DNA of 64,000 nucleotides from Streptomyces lavendulae subsp. lavendulae (GTDB lineage Bacteria; Actinomycetota; Actinomycetes; Streptomycetales; Streptomycetaceae): assembly GCF_002803845.1 (NCBI RefSeq), contig NZ_CP024985.1:496001-560000 (forward strand). The letters are read 5' to 3'. Position 1 is the stretch's first letter. The number at the start of each line of letters is the position of its first letter. Shown here piece by piece: positions 43,459 through 52,915 of the stretch. The notes under the pieces are model-generated. The model made no database searches, was not told the DNA's origin, and saw only the letters and a program-made list of their open reading frames with translations. Made by a program: the position numbers and the translations under genes.

Positions 43459-45453
43459 ATGACGCGTTCCCGTGTGTCGCTCCTGTCCGCCCTCGCCCTG
43501 CTGCTCCCGCTCACCCCGCTCGCCCTCGGGGGCCAGGCCTCGGCGGCGGCGCCGGGTCCGGCCGCGGGGCGGGCCGTACCGCCCGCGCCCGCCCCGCTCG
43601 CCGTCGTCAACCCGGGCTTCGAACAGGGCGCCGCGGGATGGCGGTTCACCCCCGGCACCGGAGTCGCCACGAACTACCCGCACGGCGCGTCCCGCCTCGC
43701 CTACCTGGACGCCGGGCCGGGGATGAAGGTGTCCCAGACCGTGACGGCCACCGGCCGCGGGACGTACGACATATCCGCCTGGATCGCGACGGGCGGACCG
43801 AACGGCCGGTACGTCGCCCGCGTCAACGGCACGGTCGCCGCCGCGCTGACCCTGCCGAGCGCCACGAACTACCGGCGCTACACGCTGAGCCGGATCACCC
43901 TCGCCCCCGGTGACATCCTGGAGATCGCCTTCGAGTCGGGGGACGGCTGGGTCAACGCCGACGACGTGATGGTCTCCCCCGCCTCCCCCGCGGACCCGAG
44001 GATCAGCTCCTCCGACCCCAAGATCGTCGAGATGTTCGACTGGTCCAAGCGCAAGGCCAACAGCTGGGTGCACCTGCCGGGCACCCAGGGCCCGCTCAAC
44101 GTCGACGAGAACCACACCGGCGGCAGCGGCACCGGCACCTACGCCGCCTCCTACTGGGCCGGCTACGCCAACCGCAGCGGCTACTACTCGCGCGACACGG
44201 CCCACCAGCTGGCCGGCGCCGGGGTGCTCGCCCTGAACGCCGAGAACCGGACGATGCTCCGCTCCTTCGCCGCCTCCGCCACCCCCGAGCACAAGTACTA
44301 CCCGGCCTGGGCCCTCAACTTCGACGCGAAGACCTACCTCTCGATCGACTACCGGGGCCCGGAGAACTTCGTCCGCGAGGTGCCCGCCACCTTCGAGCTG
44401 GTGCAGAAGGCCGAGGAGGCGTACCGCTGGAGCGGTGACCGCTCCTACCTCGACGACCCGGTCCTGTGGAACTTCTACCGGCACGCCACCGACGAGTTCG
44501 TCACCCTGCACGACGGGCTCAAGGACAACGGCGCGGTCAAGGTGGCCGAAGGCACCGGCCACGGCATCTTCCAGGGCACCGCCAGCTACAACGAGCAGAG
44601 CGGCGAGCCGCTCGCCGAGGCCGGCGACGCCATCGGCTCCCAGTACCAGGCCTACCTGGCGATGGCCTCGCTCGCCCGCGCCAAGGGGGACCGCGCGCTC
44701 GCCGACCGTTACGGGGCCAAGGCCCGGGACCTGAAGGCCTACTTCAACTCGACCTGGAGCGGGACCGGCTCGGGCGCGGACATGGTGCGCGGGTACACCA
44801 CGGACGGGCGCGCCCTGACCGGCTGGGGCAAGGAGAACAGCTGGTTCATGCCGATGAAGCAGATCCTCGACCCGGGTCCGCGCCGCGAGGCCTACCTCGA
44901 CTACATCGACCAGCAGGCCTCGGGCCCGGGCCGGCCCGACAACATCGAGGCCCTCACCTACCTGCCGGACACCTTCTTCCGGAACGACCGGGCCGACACC
45001 GGCTGGAAGTGGATGAAGGACGTCTACGACCACAAGGACATCCAGCACGTCAACACCAAGCAGGGAACCAACGGGGACTACCCCGAGGTCTCCTTCACCC
45101 TGCTCGGCCAGACCGTCGAAGGGCTGCTGGGAGTCGCCCCCGACGCGCCCGCGCACGCCCTGAGCACCCTGTCCCGGCTCCCCTCGGGGATGGACTGGCT
45201 GCAGATCGACGACCTCCGGATCGGCGACTCGGCCTTCTCCCTGCGCCACGACGGGAAGACCAGGTCCTCGCTCACGCACACCTCGGGCACCTGCTCCTAC
45301 GCCTGGGAGGCCCGCTTCCCCGGCACGTATCCCACGCTGAAGGTCGACGGAGTGGCCCGGCCGGCCCGCACCAAGGTGATCGACGGGGTGACGTACACCT
45401 ACGTGACCCCGGTCGTCGCCCCGGGCCGCACGGTCACGGTCGAGACCGGCTGA
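43459..45453 (+). CDS. Secreted protein, putative six-hairpin glycosidase-like
   Basis: A 664-residue protein with a clear signal peptide (residues 1-30, ending ASAAA). An N-terminal beta-rich domain (residues about 45-170, VVNPGFEQGAAGWRFTP) looks like a CBM-type jelly roll. The large central part (about 185-560) is helical with many aromatic residues (YAASYWAGYANRSGYYSRD, YYPAWALNFDAKTYLSIDYRG, GWGKENSWFMPMKQILD), as in alpha/alpha-barrel glycosidases and lyases. A C-terminal beta domain closes the protein. The family is not recognised. Its divergence from the second galactoside importer suggests that it acts on the same polymer outside the cell. Confidence 0.7.
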   Translation: MTRSRVSLLSALALLLPLTPLALGGQASAAAPGPAAGRAVPPAPAPLAVVNPGFEQGAAGWRFTPGTGVATNYPHGASRLAYLDAGPGMKVSQTVTATGRGTYDISAWIATGGPNGRYVARVNGTVAAALTLPSATNYRRYTLSRITLAPGDILEIAFESGDGWVNADDVMVSPASPADPRISSSDPKIVEMFDWSKRKANSWVHLPGTQGPLNVDENHTGGSGTGTYAASYWAGYANRSGYYSRDTAHQLAGAGVLALNAENRTMLRSFAASATPEHKYYPAWALNFDAKTYLSIDYRGPENFVREVPATFELVQKAEEAYRWSGDRSYLDDPVLWNFYRHATDEFVTLHDGLKDNGAVKVAEGTGHGIFQGTASYNEQSGEPLAEAGDAIGSQYQAYLAMASLARAKGDRALADRYGAKARDLKAYFNSTWSGTGSGADMVRGYTTDGRALTGWGKENSWFMPMKQILDPGPRREAYLDYIDQQASGPGRPDNIEALTYLPDTFFRNDRADTGWKWMKDVYDHKDIQHVNTKQGTNGDYPEVSFTLLGQTVEGLLGVAPDAPAHALSTLSRLPSGMDWLQIDDLRIGDSAFSLRHDGKTRSSLTHTSGTCSYAWEARFPGTYPTLKVDGVARPARTKVIDGVTYTYVTPVVAPGRTVTVETG

Positions 45454-45456
45454 GCC

Positions 45457-45478
45457 CCGGGGCCGCACCCGGCCCCGG
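45457..45478 (+). terminator. Hairpin after secreted-protein gene
   Basis: A 9-bp perfect stem (ccggggccg, 45457-45465, and complement 45470-45478) with a 4-base loop begins 3 bp after the stop codon. Confidence 0.6.
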
Positions 45479-45584
45479 CACCGCCCGTTCCCCGCGCTCT
45501 TACACGCCTTTGCCGCCGCTCTTCCCCGGCCCTGTCACGGACCCGGCAAGGTCGTTCCCACACCGGAGGACGGAAGGGACGGAC

Positions 45585-47111
45585 ATGAGGACTTTCACGG
45601 GCGGGGCACGGCGGGCGGGACTGGCCGCGGGCACGCTGGCGCTGCTGCTCTCGGCACTGCCGCCGGCGAACGCCGCCGACCTGGCCGGGGGCGGCCCGCG
45701 GTGGTGCCCCACCGTGGCGGGGCACCGGGTCGACTGCGGCTCGCTGGAGCGCCCCCTGGTGGCGGGCGAGCCGGAACTCGGCACGATCGAGGTGGCCTAC
45801 GCGGTCGTGCGCCACCGGGGGCCGGGCGCCGCCAGGGGGACCGTCGCGGTGAACCCCGGGGGCCCCGGCGAGGTGGCCATCGGCAAGGCCGCGGAGTTCG
45901 CCGCCGGGTTGGAGGGACTGCTGGAGGACCACGACCTGCTGCTCGTCGACCCCCGGGGCACCGGGAAGTCCGAGCACCTGCCGTGCGGGGTCACCGACGC
46001 CGAGTACCGCTTCGGCACGCGCCAGGAGCAGCGCGACGCCGTCGCACGCTGTGCCCGCGCCCTCGGCCCGCGCGCCCGGGGCTACACCACCGCGGCCACC
46101 GCCGACGACATCGACGCCGTCCGGGCCCGGCTCGGCGTGCGGCAGCTCACCCTCTACGGCCTCTCGTACGGCACCTATCTGATGCCGGTGTACGCGAGCC
46201 GCCACCCCGAGAGCGTGCGCGCCGTCGTGCTGTCCGGGGCCTACCCGCACGACTTCGACCCTCTCGTGCGGCCCAGTGCGCAGGCCGTCTCCCTGGCCCT
46301 GCGCCGGGTGTGCGAGCGTTCCGTGCCGAAGGCGTGCGACGGGGAGAAGGCCGTACGGGACCTCGCCACCACGGCCGCGCGGCTGCGGGAGCGGCCCCTC
46401 ACCGTGCCGATCACGGCCGGGGGGAAGACGTACCGCGAGCGGTTCACCGAGGGCAAGCTCGCCAACCTCATGTTCGAGGCCGCGAGCCGGGGCGTGGGCA
46501 TGGACCCGGCCGGACCCTCCCTGCTGGGGAGCGCGCCGTGGGCCCTCGACCGCTTCGTCAAGGGCGACACGGGACCGCTGCGCCGCCTGGTGCAGGAGGA
46601 GGGATCCTCCGGCGGCTCCGAGGACCAGGCCCCGTACATCGCGGTGGTCTGCAACGACTACCGCAAGGCATGGGCGACGGACGCCCCGCTGACCGTGCGG
46701 TGGCAGCAGTACCGCAAGGCCCTCGCGGGCGCCGGGCAGGGCGGGTTCGGCGCCTTCAGCGGCCAGGGGTTCAACGAGGGTCCCACGGACGGCGGGGACG
46801 TGTGCATGTCCTGGCCGCGCGGGAACACCGCGCGCCCGCAGCCCACCGACCTCGAACTGCCCGGCGTGCCGGTCCTCGTGCTCTCCGGGGACCTGGACGC
46901 CAACACCCCCGACGCCAACGGCCGCCTGGCGGCGGCGAGGTTCCGGGGCAGCGCCTTCTTCTCCGTGCGCAACGCGGGGCACGTGCCCGAGCTGGAGCCC
47001 ACCGGCTGCGTCACGGGCGTCACCAGCCGCTTCATCCGCACCGGCACCCCCGGTGACACCTCCTGCCTGCAGGGACTGGCGCCGATCGCCGTCACTCCCG
47101 TGGGCCGCTGA
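45585..47111 (+). CDS. Secreted alpha/beta-hydrolase, tripeptidyl aminopeptidase (Slp/Tap-like)
   Basis: A 508-residue protein from the ATG at 45585 (GGAAGGGAC upstream). The signal peptide spans residues 1-30. Catalytic elements of the S33 Streptomyces aminopeptidases are present: NPGGPGEVAIG (oxyanion hole), VDPRGTGKSE, YGLSYGTYL (nucleophile Ser about 194), LSGDLDANTP (Asp) and NAGHVPELEPTGC (His). Cys residues at the C-terminus suggest a disulphide. It probably trims peptides outside the cell. The response-regulator gene follows 44 bp later. Confidence 0.9.
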   Translation: MRTFTGGARRAGLAAGTLALLLSALPPANAADLAGGGPRWCPTVAGHRVDCGSLERPLVAGEPELGTIEVAYAVVRHRGPGAARGTVAVNPGGPGEVAIGKAAEFAAGLEGLLEDHDLLLVDPRGTGKSEHLPCGVTDAEYRFGTRQEQRDAVARCARALGPRARGYTTAATADDIDAVRARLGVRQLTLYGLSYGTYLMPVYASRHPESVRAVVLSGAYPHDFDPLVRPSAQAVSLALRRVCERSVPKACDGEKAVRDLATTAARLRERPLTVPITAGGKTYRERFTEGKLANLMFEAASRGVGMDPAGPSLLGSAPWALDRFVKGDTGPLRRLVQEEGSSGGSEDQAPYIAVVCNDYRKAWATDAPLTVRWQQYRKALAGAGQGGFGAFSGQGFNEGPTDGGDVCMSWPRGNTARPQPTDLELPGVPVLVLSGDLDANTPDANGRLAAARFRGSAFFSVRNAGHVPELEPTGCVTGVTSRFIRTGTPGDTSCLQGLAPIAVTPVGR

Positions 47112-47155
47112 GGGCCGACGTCGTGACCACGTCCGGCGGCGGCGAAGATGATCAC

Positions 47156-47863
47156 ATGACTGAGGTGAACGAGACCCGCCGGACGGTGTTGGTCGTCGAG
47201 GACGACCCCGGGGTGCGCAGCACCTTGGACCAGTTGCTGCGCTTCGAGGGGTACCGCGTCCTGCTGGCCTCCGACGGGCTCGAAGCCCTCGCCGTGCTCG
47301 AACGGGAGTCCCCCGATCTCGCGGTGGTGGACGTGGTCATGCCCGGTCTGGACGGGCTGGCGCTGTGCCGGATGCTGCGGCGCCGCGGCGACCGGCTGCC
47401 CGTACTTGTCCTGACGGCCCGCCACCAGATCGGTGACCGGGTGGCCGGTCTGGACGCGGGCGCCGACGACTACCTGTCCAAGCCGTTCGCCACGGAGGAA
47501 CTGTTCGCCCGCATCCGCGCGCTGCTGCGCCGCACCGCGGACCCGCGGGACGTGGCGGACACCGGTGTGCTGGCCGTCGCGGACCTCACCCTCGACCCCG
47601 GTTCGCGGCGGGCGCACCGGGGATCGCGGATGCTGGACCTGACCAAGACCGAGTTCGACGTGCTGGAGCTGTTGCTGCACCACCAGGGCGCGGTCCTCAC
47701 CCGGACCCGGATCTACGAGCGCATCTGGGGCTACGACTTCGACACCACCTCGCGTTCCCTCGACGTCTACGTCGGCTACCTGCGCCGCAAGACCGAGCAG
47801 GACGGCGCGCCACGGCTGATCCACACCGTGCGCAACGTCGGCTACACCGTCCGGGCCGAGTGA
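47156..47863 (+). CDS. OmpR-family response regulator
   Basis: A 235-residue protein. The receiver domain has the acidic pair VVEDDP, the phospho-acceptor Asp in VVDVVMPGLDG (about 59) and the Lys in LSKPF. The C-terminal winged helix has LTKTEFDVLELLLHHQGAVLTRTRIYERIWGYDFDTTSRSLDVYVGYLRRKTE. An upstream GTG at 47123 would add 11 residues. The stop overlaps the kinase start (TGATG). It forms a cognate pair with the kinase; target genes are unknown, though the peptidase gene immediately upstream is an option. Confidence 0.94.
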   Translation: MTEVNETRRTVLVVEDDPGVRSTLDQLLRFEGYRVLLASDGLEALAVLERESPDLAVVDVVMPGLDGLALCRMLRRRGDRLPVLVLTARHQIGDRVAGLDAGADDYLSKPFATEELFARIRALLRRTADPRDVADTGVLAVADLTLDPGSRRAHRGSRMLDLTKTEFDVLELLLHHQGAVLTRTRIYERIWGYDFDTTSRSLDVYVGYLRRKTEQDGAPRLIHTVRNVGYTVRAE

Positions 47864-49179
47864 TGCTGCGCGCCAAGATCACCCTGGTGGTCGTCGCGGC
47901 CGCCGCGCTCGCCATGACGCTCGCCGCCACCCTGTCGTACCGGGGCGTCAGCGATGTCGTGGCCGAGCAGTTCGACCGCGCGCTCCAGGACCGTGCCGTG
48001 ACGGTCGTCGCCCTGCTCGGCGTCTCCCGTACTCCCCCGGTCCGGCCGGACACGACCGAGCAGGTGGTGGAGGCCGGGGGTGCCGTGCGCCCGTTGGATC
48101 CCGGCCGCGTGGCGCTGCCGGCTCCGGAGTCGGCCCTCGGCGTGGCCCGGGGGGAGCGGGACTCCGCCCGCGAGGACATCACCGTCGACGGTGCGGAGTA
48201 CGGCGTCCTGACCGTGCCGCTGCCCGGTGGCGGCGCCCTGATGGTCGCCCAGCACTACGCGGGCGCCGAGCGCATCGACCACGCGTTCCTGTGGCGCGTC
48301 CCCTGGACGACCGTCGCCGCCACCGCCCTGTCGGCGCTGCTGAGCTGGCTCGCCCTGGACCGCATCCTGCGCCCGGTGCGCCGCCTGGCCCGCGTCACCC
48401 GGGACATCACCACCACCCAGGACCTCACCACCCCGCTGCCGTCTGCCGGACGGGACGAGATCGGCCAGCTGACCCGCAGCTTCGCCAGCATGCTCGCCGC
48501 CCTGCGCCGCTCCCGCGCACAGCAGCAGCGACTGGTCCAGGACGCCAGCCACGAGCTGCGCACCCCGCTGACCTCGGTGCGCGGCAGCGCGGAGCTGCTC
48601 CAGCGGGGGCGCGGCAGGCTCGCTCCCGAGGACGAGGAGCAGATCCTCACCACCCTGGTCACGGAGGCGGCCGCCCTCGACACGCTGGTCCGCGAGCTCG
48701 TCGACCTGGCCACGGACCGCTCCACCGAGGAGGAGCCGGGCGAGGTCGACCTGACCGCCGCGGCCGAGGAGGCCGCGCACCGCCACCGGCGGCGCACGGG
48801 CCGGACCGTCACGGTCACGGTCCACGGCCCGGTGCCGGTGCGGGCCCGACCGCGGGCGGTGCGGCGCTGCGTCGACAACCTGCTGAGCAACGCGCTGAAG
48901 TTCAGCCCCGAGGACACTCCCGTCACCGTCCACGTCGAGGGCGCCCGGCTGTCCGTGCGCGACCACGGTCCCGGTATCGCGCCGGACGAACGGTCGGCCG
49001 TCTTCGGCCGCTTCTACCGCGGCCCGCGCACCCAGGCGGTGCCGGGCTCCGGCCTCGGGCTCGCGATCGTGCACGACCTCGTCACCGCCGACGAGGGCAC
49101 CGTCTTCGCCACCGCCGCCCCGGACGGCGGCGCCGAGGTCGGCTTCCGGCTCCCGCCCCACGCCCCGGCGGCCCGCTGA
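47863..49179 (+). CDS. Sensor histidine kinase
   Basis: A 438-residue inner-membrane protein. A span at residues 5-25, an extracytoplasmic loop of about 120 residues and a second span (about 147-165) precede a HAMP domain (RILRPVRRLARVTRDI), the H-box QDASHELRTPLTSVRG (His about 230) and a HATPase domain with N (DNLLSNALKFSPED), G1 (RDHGPGIAPDE) and G2 (GSGLGLAIV). It phosphorylates the upstream regulator. The signal sensed is not evident. Confidence 0.94.
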   Translation: MLRAKITLVVVAAAALAMTLAATLSYRGVSDVVAEQFDRALQDRAVTVVALLGVSRTPPVRPDTTEQVVEAGGAVRPLDPGRVALPAPESALGVARGERDSAREDITVDGAEYGVLTVPLPGGGALMVAQHYAGAERIDHAFLWRVPWTTVAATALSALLSWLALDRILRPVRRLARVTRDITTTQDLTTPLPSAGRDEIGQLTRSFASMLAALRRSRAQQQRLVQDASHELRTPLTSVRGSAELLQRGRGRLAPEDEEQILTTLVTEAAALDTLVRELVDLATDRSTEEEPGEVDLTAAAEEAAHRHRRRTGRTVTVTVHGPVPVRARPRAVRRCVDNLLSNALKFSPEDTPVTVHVEGARLSVRDHGPGIAPDERSAVFGRFYRGPRTQAVPGSGLGLAIVHDLVTADEGTVFATAAPDGGAEVGFRLPPHAPAAR

Positions 49180-49205
49180 GGGAGCGCCGGGGCACAGGGC
49201 GCGCG

Positions 49206-50093
49206 TCAGATCTGCAGGGCTCCGGGGAACGGTCCGTGCCCGACGCCGGGCGCGGTCACGGCCAGCCAGCCGTGACCGCGCATGGGGGTGCTCTCGTCGA
49301 TCGTCTCCGGGTCGACGGTCACCGTTTCCGCCACGCCGTTGGCGTTCGCCTCGCAGGAGGCGTTCGGCTCGTACAGGCCGGGTTCCCAGTACTCGTCTTC
49401 CGTCTGGGGGGTCTCCCAGGGCAGCGGGTCGCCCGTCCACGCCGGCTCGCGGTAGGTCCGGTAGGAGCGGATCACGCGGCCCTGCTCGGCGACGGCCCAG
49501 CCGTGGTCGTCGTCGTAGGCGTCCCGGAAGTAGAAGTGGGCCTGCCCGCAGTACGCGCTGACCCGGGCCAGGACCTCCTCCTCGGCGCACCCGGCCGCCG
49601 GGCCCCCGAACACCATCCGCCAGCCGTCGAACTCGGGCGTGACGAAGGCCCGCTGAACGGTCCTGCGCTCGCCGTCGGGGCCGGTCGTCACGGCCGTGTC
49701 GTGCTCCACCGCCGACATCCCCATGGCCATGGTGGCGGGGATGCGGTCGTGCAGCCCCAGGGCGTCGAAGACCCCCTCGTACGTGGCCGCCGGCACGGCG
49801 ATCCACACGAACGGGCAGTGGTCGTCCAGCGGCCGGTCGGTCAGCAGCTTGATCCGCACGAGGCGCTCCAGCGCCCGCCGGTCCCGGGCGTCCAGCCCGT
49901 CCCCGGCACCGATCATCGCCAGCGCGTGCAGCGCGTGACGGCGCAGTGCGCCCGGCCCGTTCCGCCGTATCTCCAACAGGCCGCCGATCCCTTCGGATCC
50001 GAGCGCCTCCAGGTCCTTCTCCACCTGCCGCAGGGCGTCCCGTCGGGCGATCTGCAGCAGGAGTGACTCAAGTGTCGGGGTGTGCGTACTCAT
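49206..50093 (-). CDS. Hypothetical protein with helical N-terminus
   Basis: A 295-residue protein with no family recognised. Residues 1-80 are helical and may form two HEAT-like turns (LESLLLQIARRDALRQVEKDLEALGSEGIGGLLEIRR, GALRRHALHALAMIGAGDGLDARDRRALERLVRIKLL). The rest is mixed, with WRMVFGGPAAGCAEEEVLARVSAYCGQAHFYFRDAYDDDHGWAVAEQGRVIRSYRTY, a stretch like those in Streptomyces proteins of unknown function. There is no signal peptide. It lies between convergent neighbours and has no clear partner. Confidence 0.7.
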   Translation of the reverse strand: MSTHTPTLESLLLQIARRDALRQVEKDLEALGSEGIGGLLEIRRNGPGALRRHALHALAMIGAGDGLDARDRRALERLVRIKLLTDRPLDDHCPFVWIAVPAATYEGVFDALGLHDRIPATMAMGMSAVEHDTAVTTGPDGERRTVQRAFVTPEFDGWRMVFGGPAAGCAEEEVLARVSAYCGQAHFYFRDAYDDDHGWAVAEQGRVIRSYRTYREPAWTGDPLPWETPQTEDEYWEPGLYEPNASCEANANGVAETVTVDPETIDESTPMRGHGWLAVTAPGVGHGPFPGALQI

Positions 50094-50162
50094 GGCGCCG
50101 ACCCTAGAACAGGCGGGGAGGGGGCGGGGAGTTCACCGGCCGTCGCGTTCGCGCGGCCGGGG

Positions 50163-51734
50163 TCAGGGGGACGGGGCCGGCTCGGCCGCGCGGCTGCGGA
50201 GCAGCTTCTTGTCCGGCTTGCCCGCGTCGGTCAGGGGCAGCGCGTCGACGAAGACGATGCTCGCGGGCTCGTACATGGCGCCCTTCCTCTCCCGCACCAC
50301 GGCGCGCAGTTCCTCCTCGCCGACGTCGGCGCCCGGAGCGCGCACGACCACCGCGTGGACGCGCTCCATGAGGTTGGCGTCGGGGACTCCGAGGACCGCG
50401 CTCTGCAGGACCTGCGGATGAGAGTTCAGCACGTCCTCCAGCTCGACCGTGTACACGTGGCCGCCCACCACCACGATCATGTCCTTGAGCCGGTCCACGA
50501 TGGTGACGTAGCCGTCCCGGTCGACGAAGCCGATGTCACCGGTGCGGAGCCAGCCGTCGCGCAGCACCTCCGCGGTGAGCTCGGGCTGCTTCCAGTAGCC
50601 CTTCATCACGTGCCGGGAGCGTACGCAGATCTCGCCGTGCTCACCGGCGGGCAGGTCCCGTCCGTCGGCGTCGCGGACGGCGACCTCGACGCCTTCCATG
50701 ATCTTCCCGGCGGTGCGCAGCAGCTCCGGGCGCCGTGGATCGTGGTCCTGGGGGGAGAGGATGCTGATCCCGCCGGCCTCGTTCTGGCCGTAGAACTGGT
50801 TCAGCACCGGGCCGAAGCGCCGGACCGCCGCCGCGAGGCGGGCCGGGGAGGAGGCGCAGCCCCCGTAGGTGAGCATCCGCAGGCTGGAGGTGTCGGTACG
50901 GTCGACCTCGGGGTGGTCCGTCAACTGGTAGAGCAGCGGCGGCAGCAGGAAGGTGTGGGAGATGCGCTCGCGCTCGATGGCGGCGAGCACGGCGCCGGCC
51001 TCGAACCCGTCCAGCAGGACCACGGTGCCCCCGCGGTGCAGCGTGCTGTCCGCCATGAGACCCGCCGCATGCGCGAGGGTGGTGCAAGCCAGGGCCCTGA
51101 CCTGTCCCTCCTCGGACCAGTCCGGTCCGATCGACACCCACTGCTCGAAGGTCGTGCAGATGGCCTTGGGATGACCGGTGGTCCCACCGGTGTGGCGGAT
51201 GGTGCAGATGTCCTGCGGACGCGCGGAGCCCGGTAACACCTCGGTGGACTCTTCAGCGGCGAGCCGCACCAGGTCCGGGCCCGGTCCGTCGGCTTCTCCT
51301 TCGCCTTCGCCTGCGCCTTCGCCTGCGCCGAGGACCAGCACCCGTTCCAGCGGCACCCGGCGGGCCAGGTCGGCGGCGCGTTCGCGGTGGGCGGGATCGA
51401 CGATCAGCGCGCGGGTCTCGACGTCCCGCAGGATGTCGGCGTGCACGTCGGCCGAAAGTCCCGCGTAGAGGTGGTTCACGGCGCAGCCGAGCAGGCCGGC
51501 GGCGTAGCGGGCGGCGATCGTCTCGGGCAGGTTGCCGGAGAGGAGGGTGACCGTCTGCCCGCGGCTCACCCCTTGGGATCGCAGCGCGCGGGCCATGCCG
51601 TAGACCAGAGCGCGCAGTTCACCCGCGCTCACCCGTCGGTCGTGGTGTACCAGGGCCTCATGGTCCGGTTCCTTGGCCAGGGCTTCGAGTATCTCTTCCA
51701 CGTGGCTGTGGAAAGTTTCGGCGGTGTCGTCCAT
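50163..51734 (-). CDS. Acyl-CoA synthetase / AMP-dependent ligase
   Basis: About 523 residues (the ATG at 51746 would add four; GGGGA lies before the one at 51734). ANL-superfamily motifs are in order: RHTGGTTGHPKAI (A3), YGGCASSPARLAAAVRRFG, FYGQNEAGG (A5), GWLRTGDIGFVDRDGYVTIVDRLKDMI (A7-A8) and GKPDKK (A10 Lys). It activates a carboxylic acid as an adenylate and then usually a CoA thioester. The substrate is not clear. A Gly/Glu run (GAGEGAGEGEGEADG) results from a short repeat and is probably a surface loop. Confidence 0.9.
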   Translation of the reverse strand: MDDTAETFHSHVEEILEALAKEPDHEALVHHDRRVSAGELRALVYGMARALRSQGVSRGQTVTLLSGNLPETIAARYAAGLLGCAVNHLYAGLSADVHADILRDVETRALIVDPAHRERAADLARRVPLERVLVLGAGEGAGEGEGEADGPGPDLVRLAAEESTEVLPGSARPQDICTIRHTGGTTGHPKAICTTFEQWVSIGPDWSEEGQVRALACTTLAHAAGLMADSTLHRGGTVVLLDGFEAGAVLAAIERERISHTFLLPPLLYQLTDHPEVDRTDTSSLRMLTYGGCASSPARLAAAVRRFGPVLNQFYGQNEAGGISILSPQDHDPRRPELLRTAGKIMEGVEVAVRDADGRDLPAGEHGEICVRSRHVMKGYWKQPELTAEVLRDGWLRTGDIGFVDRDGYVTIVDRLKDMIVVVGGHVYTVELEDVLNSHPQVLQSAVLGVPDANLMERVHAVVVRAPGADVGEEELRAVVRERKGAMYEPASIVFVDALPLTDAGKPDKKLLRSRAAEPAPSP

Positions 51735-51748
51735 ACCGGTCCCCATTG

Positions 51749-51763
51749 GTTGACTTGAGCAAC
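51749..51763. promoter_or_regulatory. Inverted repeat next to acyl-CoA ligase start
   Basis: gttg-N7-caac is placed 2 bp before the upstream ATG of the ligase gene, in an AT-richer spot. It is the size of a MarR-type operator but is short. Confidence 0.3.
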
Positions 51764-52333
51764 TAGCGGGAGGTTAACGGCCACTGATCCACAGGCCCAA
51801 GCGGAACGCCGACATCCAGCCAACACCGCCCTGCGCTCCCACCGCCGACGGGACGGGGGCCTGCGGCATCACCGCGAAAGCGGGCCGGAACGGGCGGAAT
51901 CGGGGGACGGGAACCCTCACCGTCGCCACCGCGCGGCCCGCGGAGGAGAAAGAGCTGCCGTGCGCCGCCCTCGGGCGTCGGATCGGGGCCCGAACGGGCT
52001 GCCCGACCCGGGTTGCGACCCTCCCCCGTGGGGATCGCTGCCTTCGGGCGGCGCAAACGACCAGCCATGAAGACCCCTCCCGCATCGGGAGGAGCCCGGC
52101 CAGCTGGCGGCATGGACAAGATCCTGCTGCACCCTCCGCCCGGTGTCAACAATAGTTTGCACATGACGCCAACTTGGGCGCGGTTCGCGGCCCTTGACCA
52201 TCGGTTCGAGGCCGGAATCGACCGCTGCCGTGGCTTGCCGGTTAGACTTGATGCGGTCGGCATGCAGTTCGAGTACCGTGCGGCCGGACGGGCCGCCACG
52301 GCGACGGTCACTTGGACGGCAGGAAAGGGATCG
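51764..52333. other. Intergenic region of about 570 bp without a convincing gene
   Basis: Frames here have no ribosome sites or recognisable motifs. Near 52143-52165 (gtgtcaacaatagtttgcac) and 52243-52248 (tagact) are AT-richer promoter-like hexamers that could start the XRE-ImmA-membrane operon. Confidence 0.5.
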
Positions 52334-52915
52334 ATGAGCGGCACGGGCGACCAGCGGGCGCTGCTGATCTCGGAGCGCCTCGACTTCCTGTTCACGCACA
52401 TCTTCCCGAGGGGCTCCGAGCCCCAGTCGAACGCCGCCGTCAGCCACACCACGGGCGTACCGCTCGACGTCCTGCAGGCCCTGCGAGCCGGCGACCCCGC
52501 GTGGGAGGCCGTCGAGGGCGACCCGTTCATCGGCCGGCTCGGGCACCTGCTGAAGACCCGGACGACCGACGAGGGCAGGCCGCACACGCAGACGGACGTG
52601 GCCCGGGCGTGCGGAAAGTCGCGGATGTGGCTCTACAACCTCCTGGAGGGCAAGAGCAAGCCCAGCCTCGAATCCACCAAACTGCTTTGCAAGATCTTCA
52701 AGGTGGATCCGTCCTTCTTCACGGACGACCCCCTGGAGGCCCTGGCCCGACACTTCGGCATCGAAGCCGGCCCCGCGTTCTTCACCCTCCCCGACACCGA
52801 CGCCCTGGTGCAGGAGACCAAGGACCAAGTGGAGCTCGTGGCACTGCTGCGCGAAGCCGGTGCCCCGGCCGTCCTCAGCCGCTACCTCGGGACGCTGCCC
52901 GAATCCCGGGACTGA
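52334..52915 (+). CDS. XRE-family helix-turn-helix regulator
   Basis: A 193-residue protein. The ATG at 52334 is fixed by AGGAAAGGGA; longer frames start in non-coding sequence. An N-terminal part (LLISERLDFLFTHIFPRGSEPQSNAAVSHTTGVPLDVLQALRAG) precedes an XRE domain (HTQTDVARACGKSRMWLYNLLEGKSKPSLESTKLLCKIFKVDPSFFTDD). It is the first gene of a three-gene plus-strand group with an ImmA/IrrE protease and a membrane protein. By analogy with ICEBs1 ImmR/ImmA, the protease may cleave or antagonise this repressor. Confidence 0.88.
   Translation: MSGTGDQRALLISERLDFLFTHIFPRGSEPQSNAAVSHTTGVPLDVLQALRAGDPAWEAVEGDPFIGRLGHLLKTRTTDEGRPHTQTDVARACGKSRMWLYNLLEGKSKPSLESTKLLCKIFKVDPSFFTDDPLEALARHFGIEAGPAFFTLPDTDALVQETKDQVELVALLREAGAPAVLSRYLGTLPESRD

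Noticed and set aside
50700..51734. Gly/Glu repeat GAGEGAGEGEGEADG in the acyl-CoA ligase considered as a functional motif
   Set aside because: It comes from a short imperfect DNA repeat in a variable loop between catalytic motifs.
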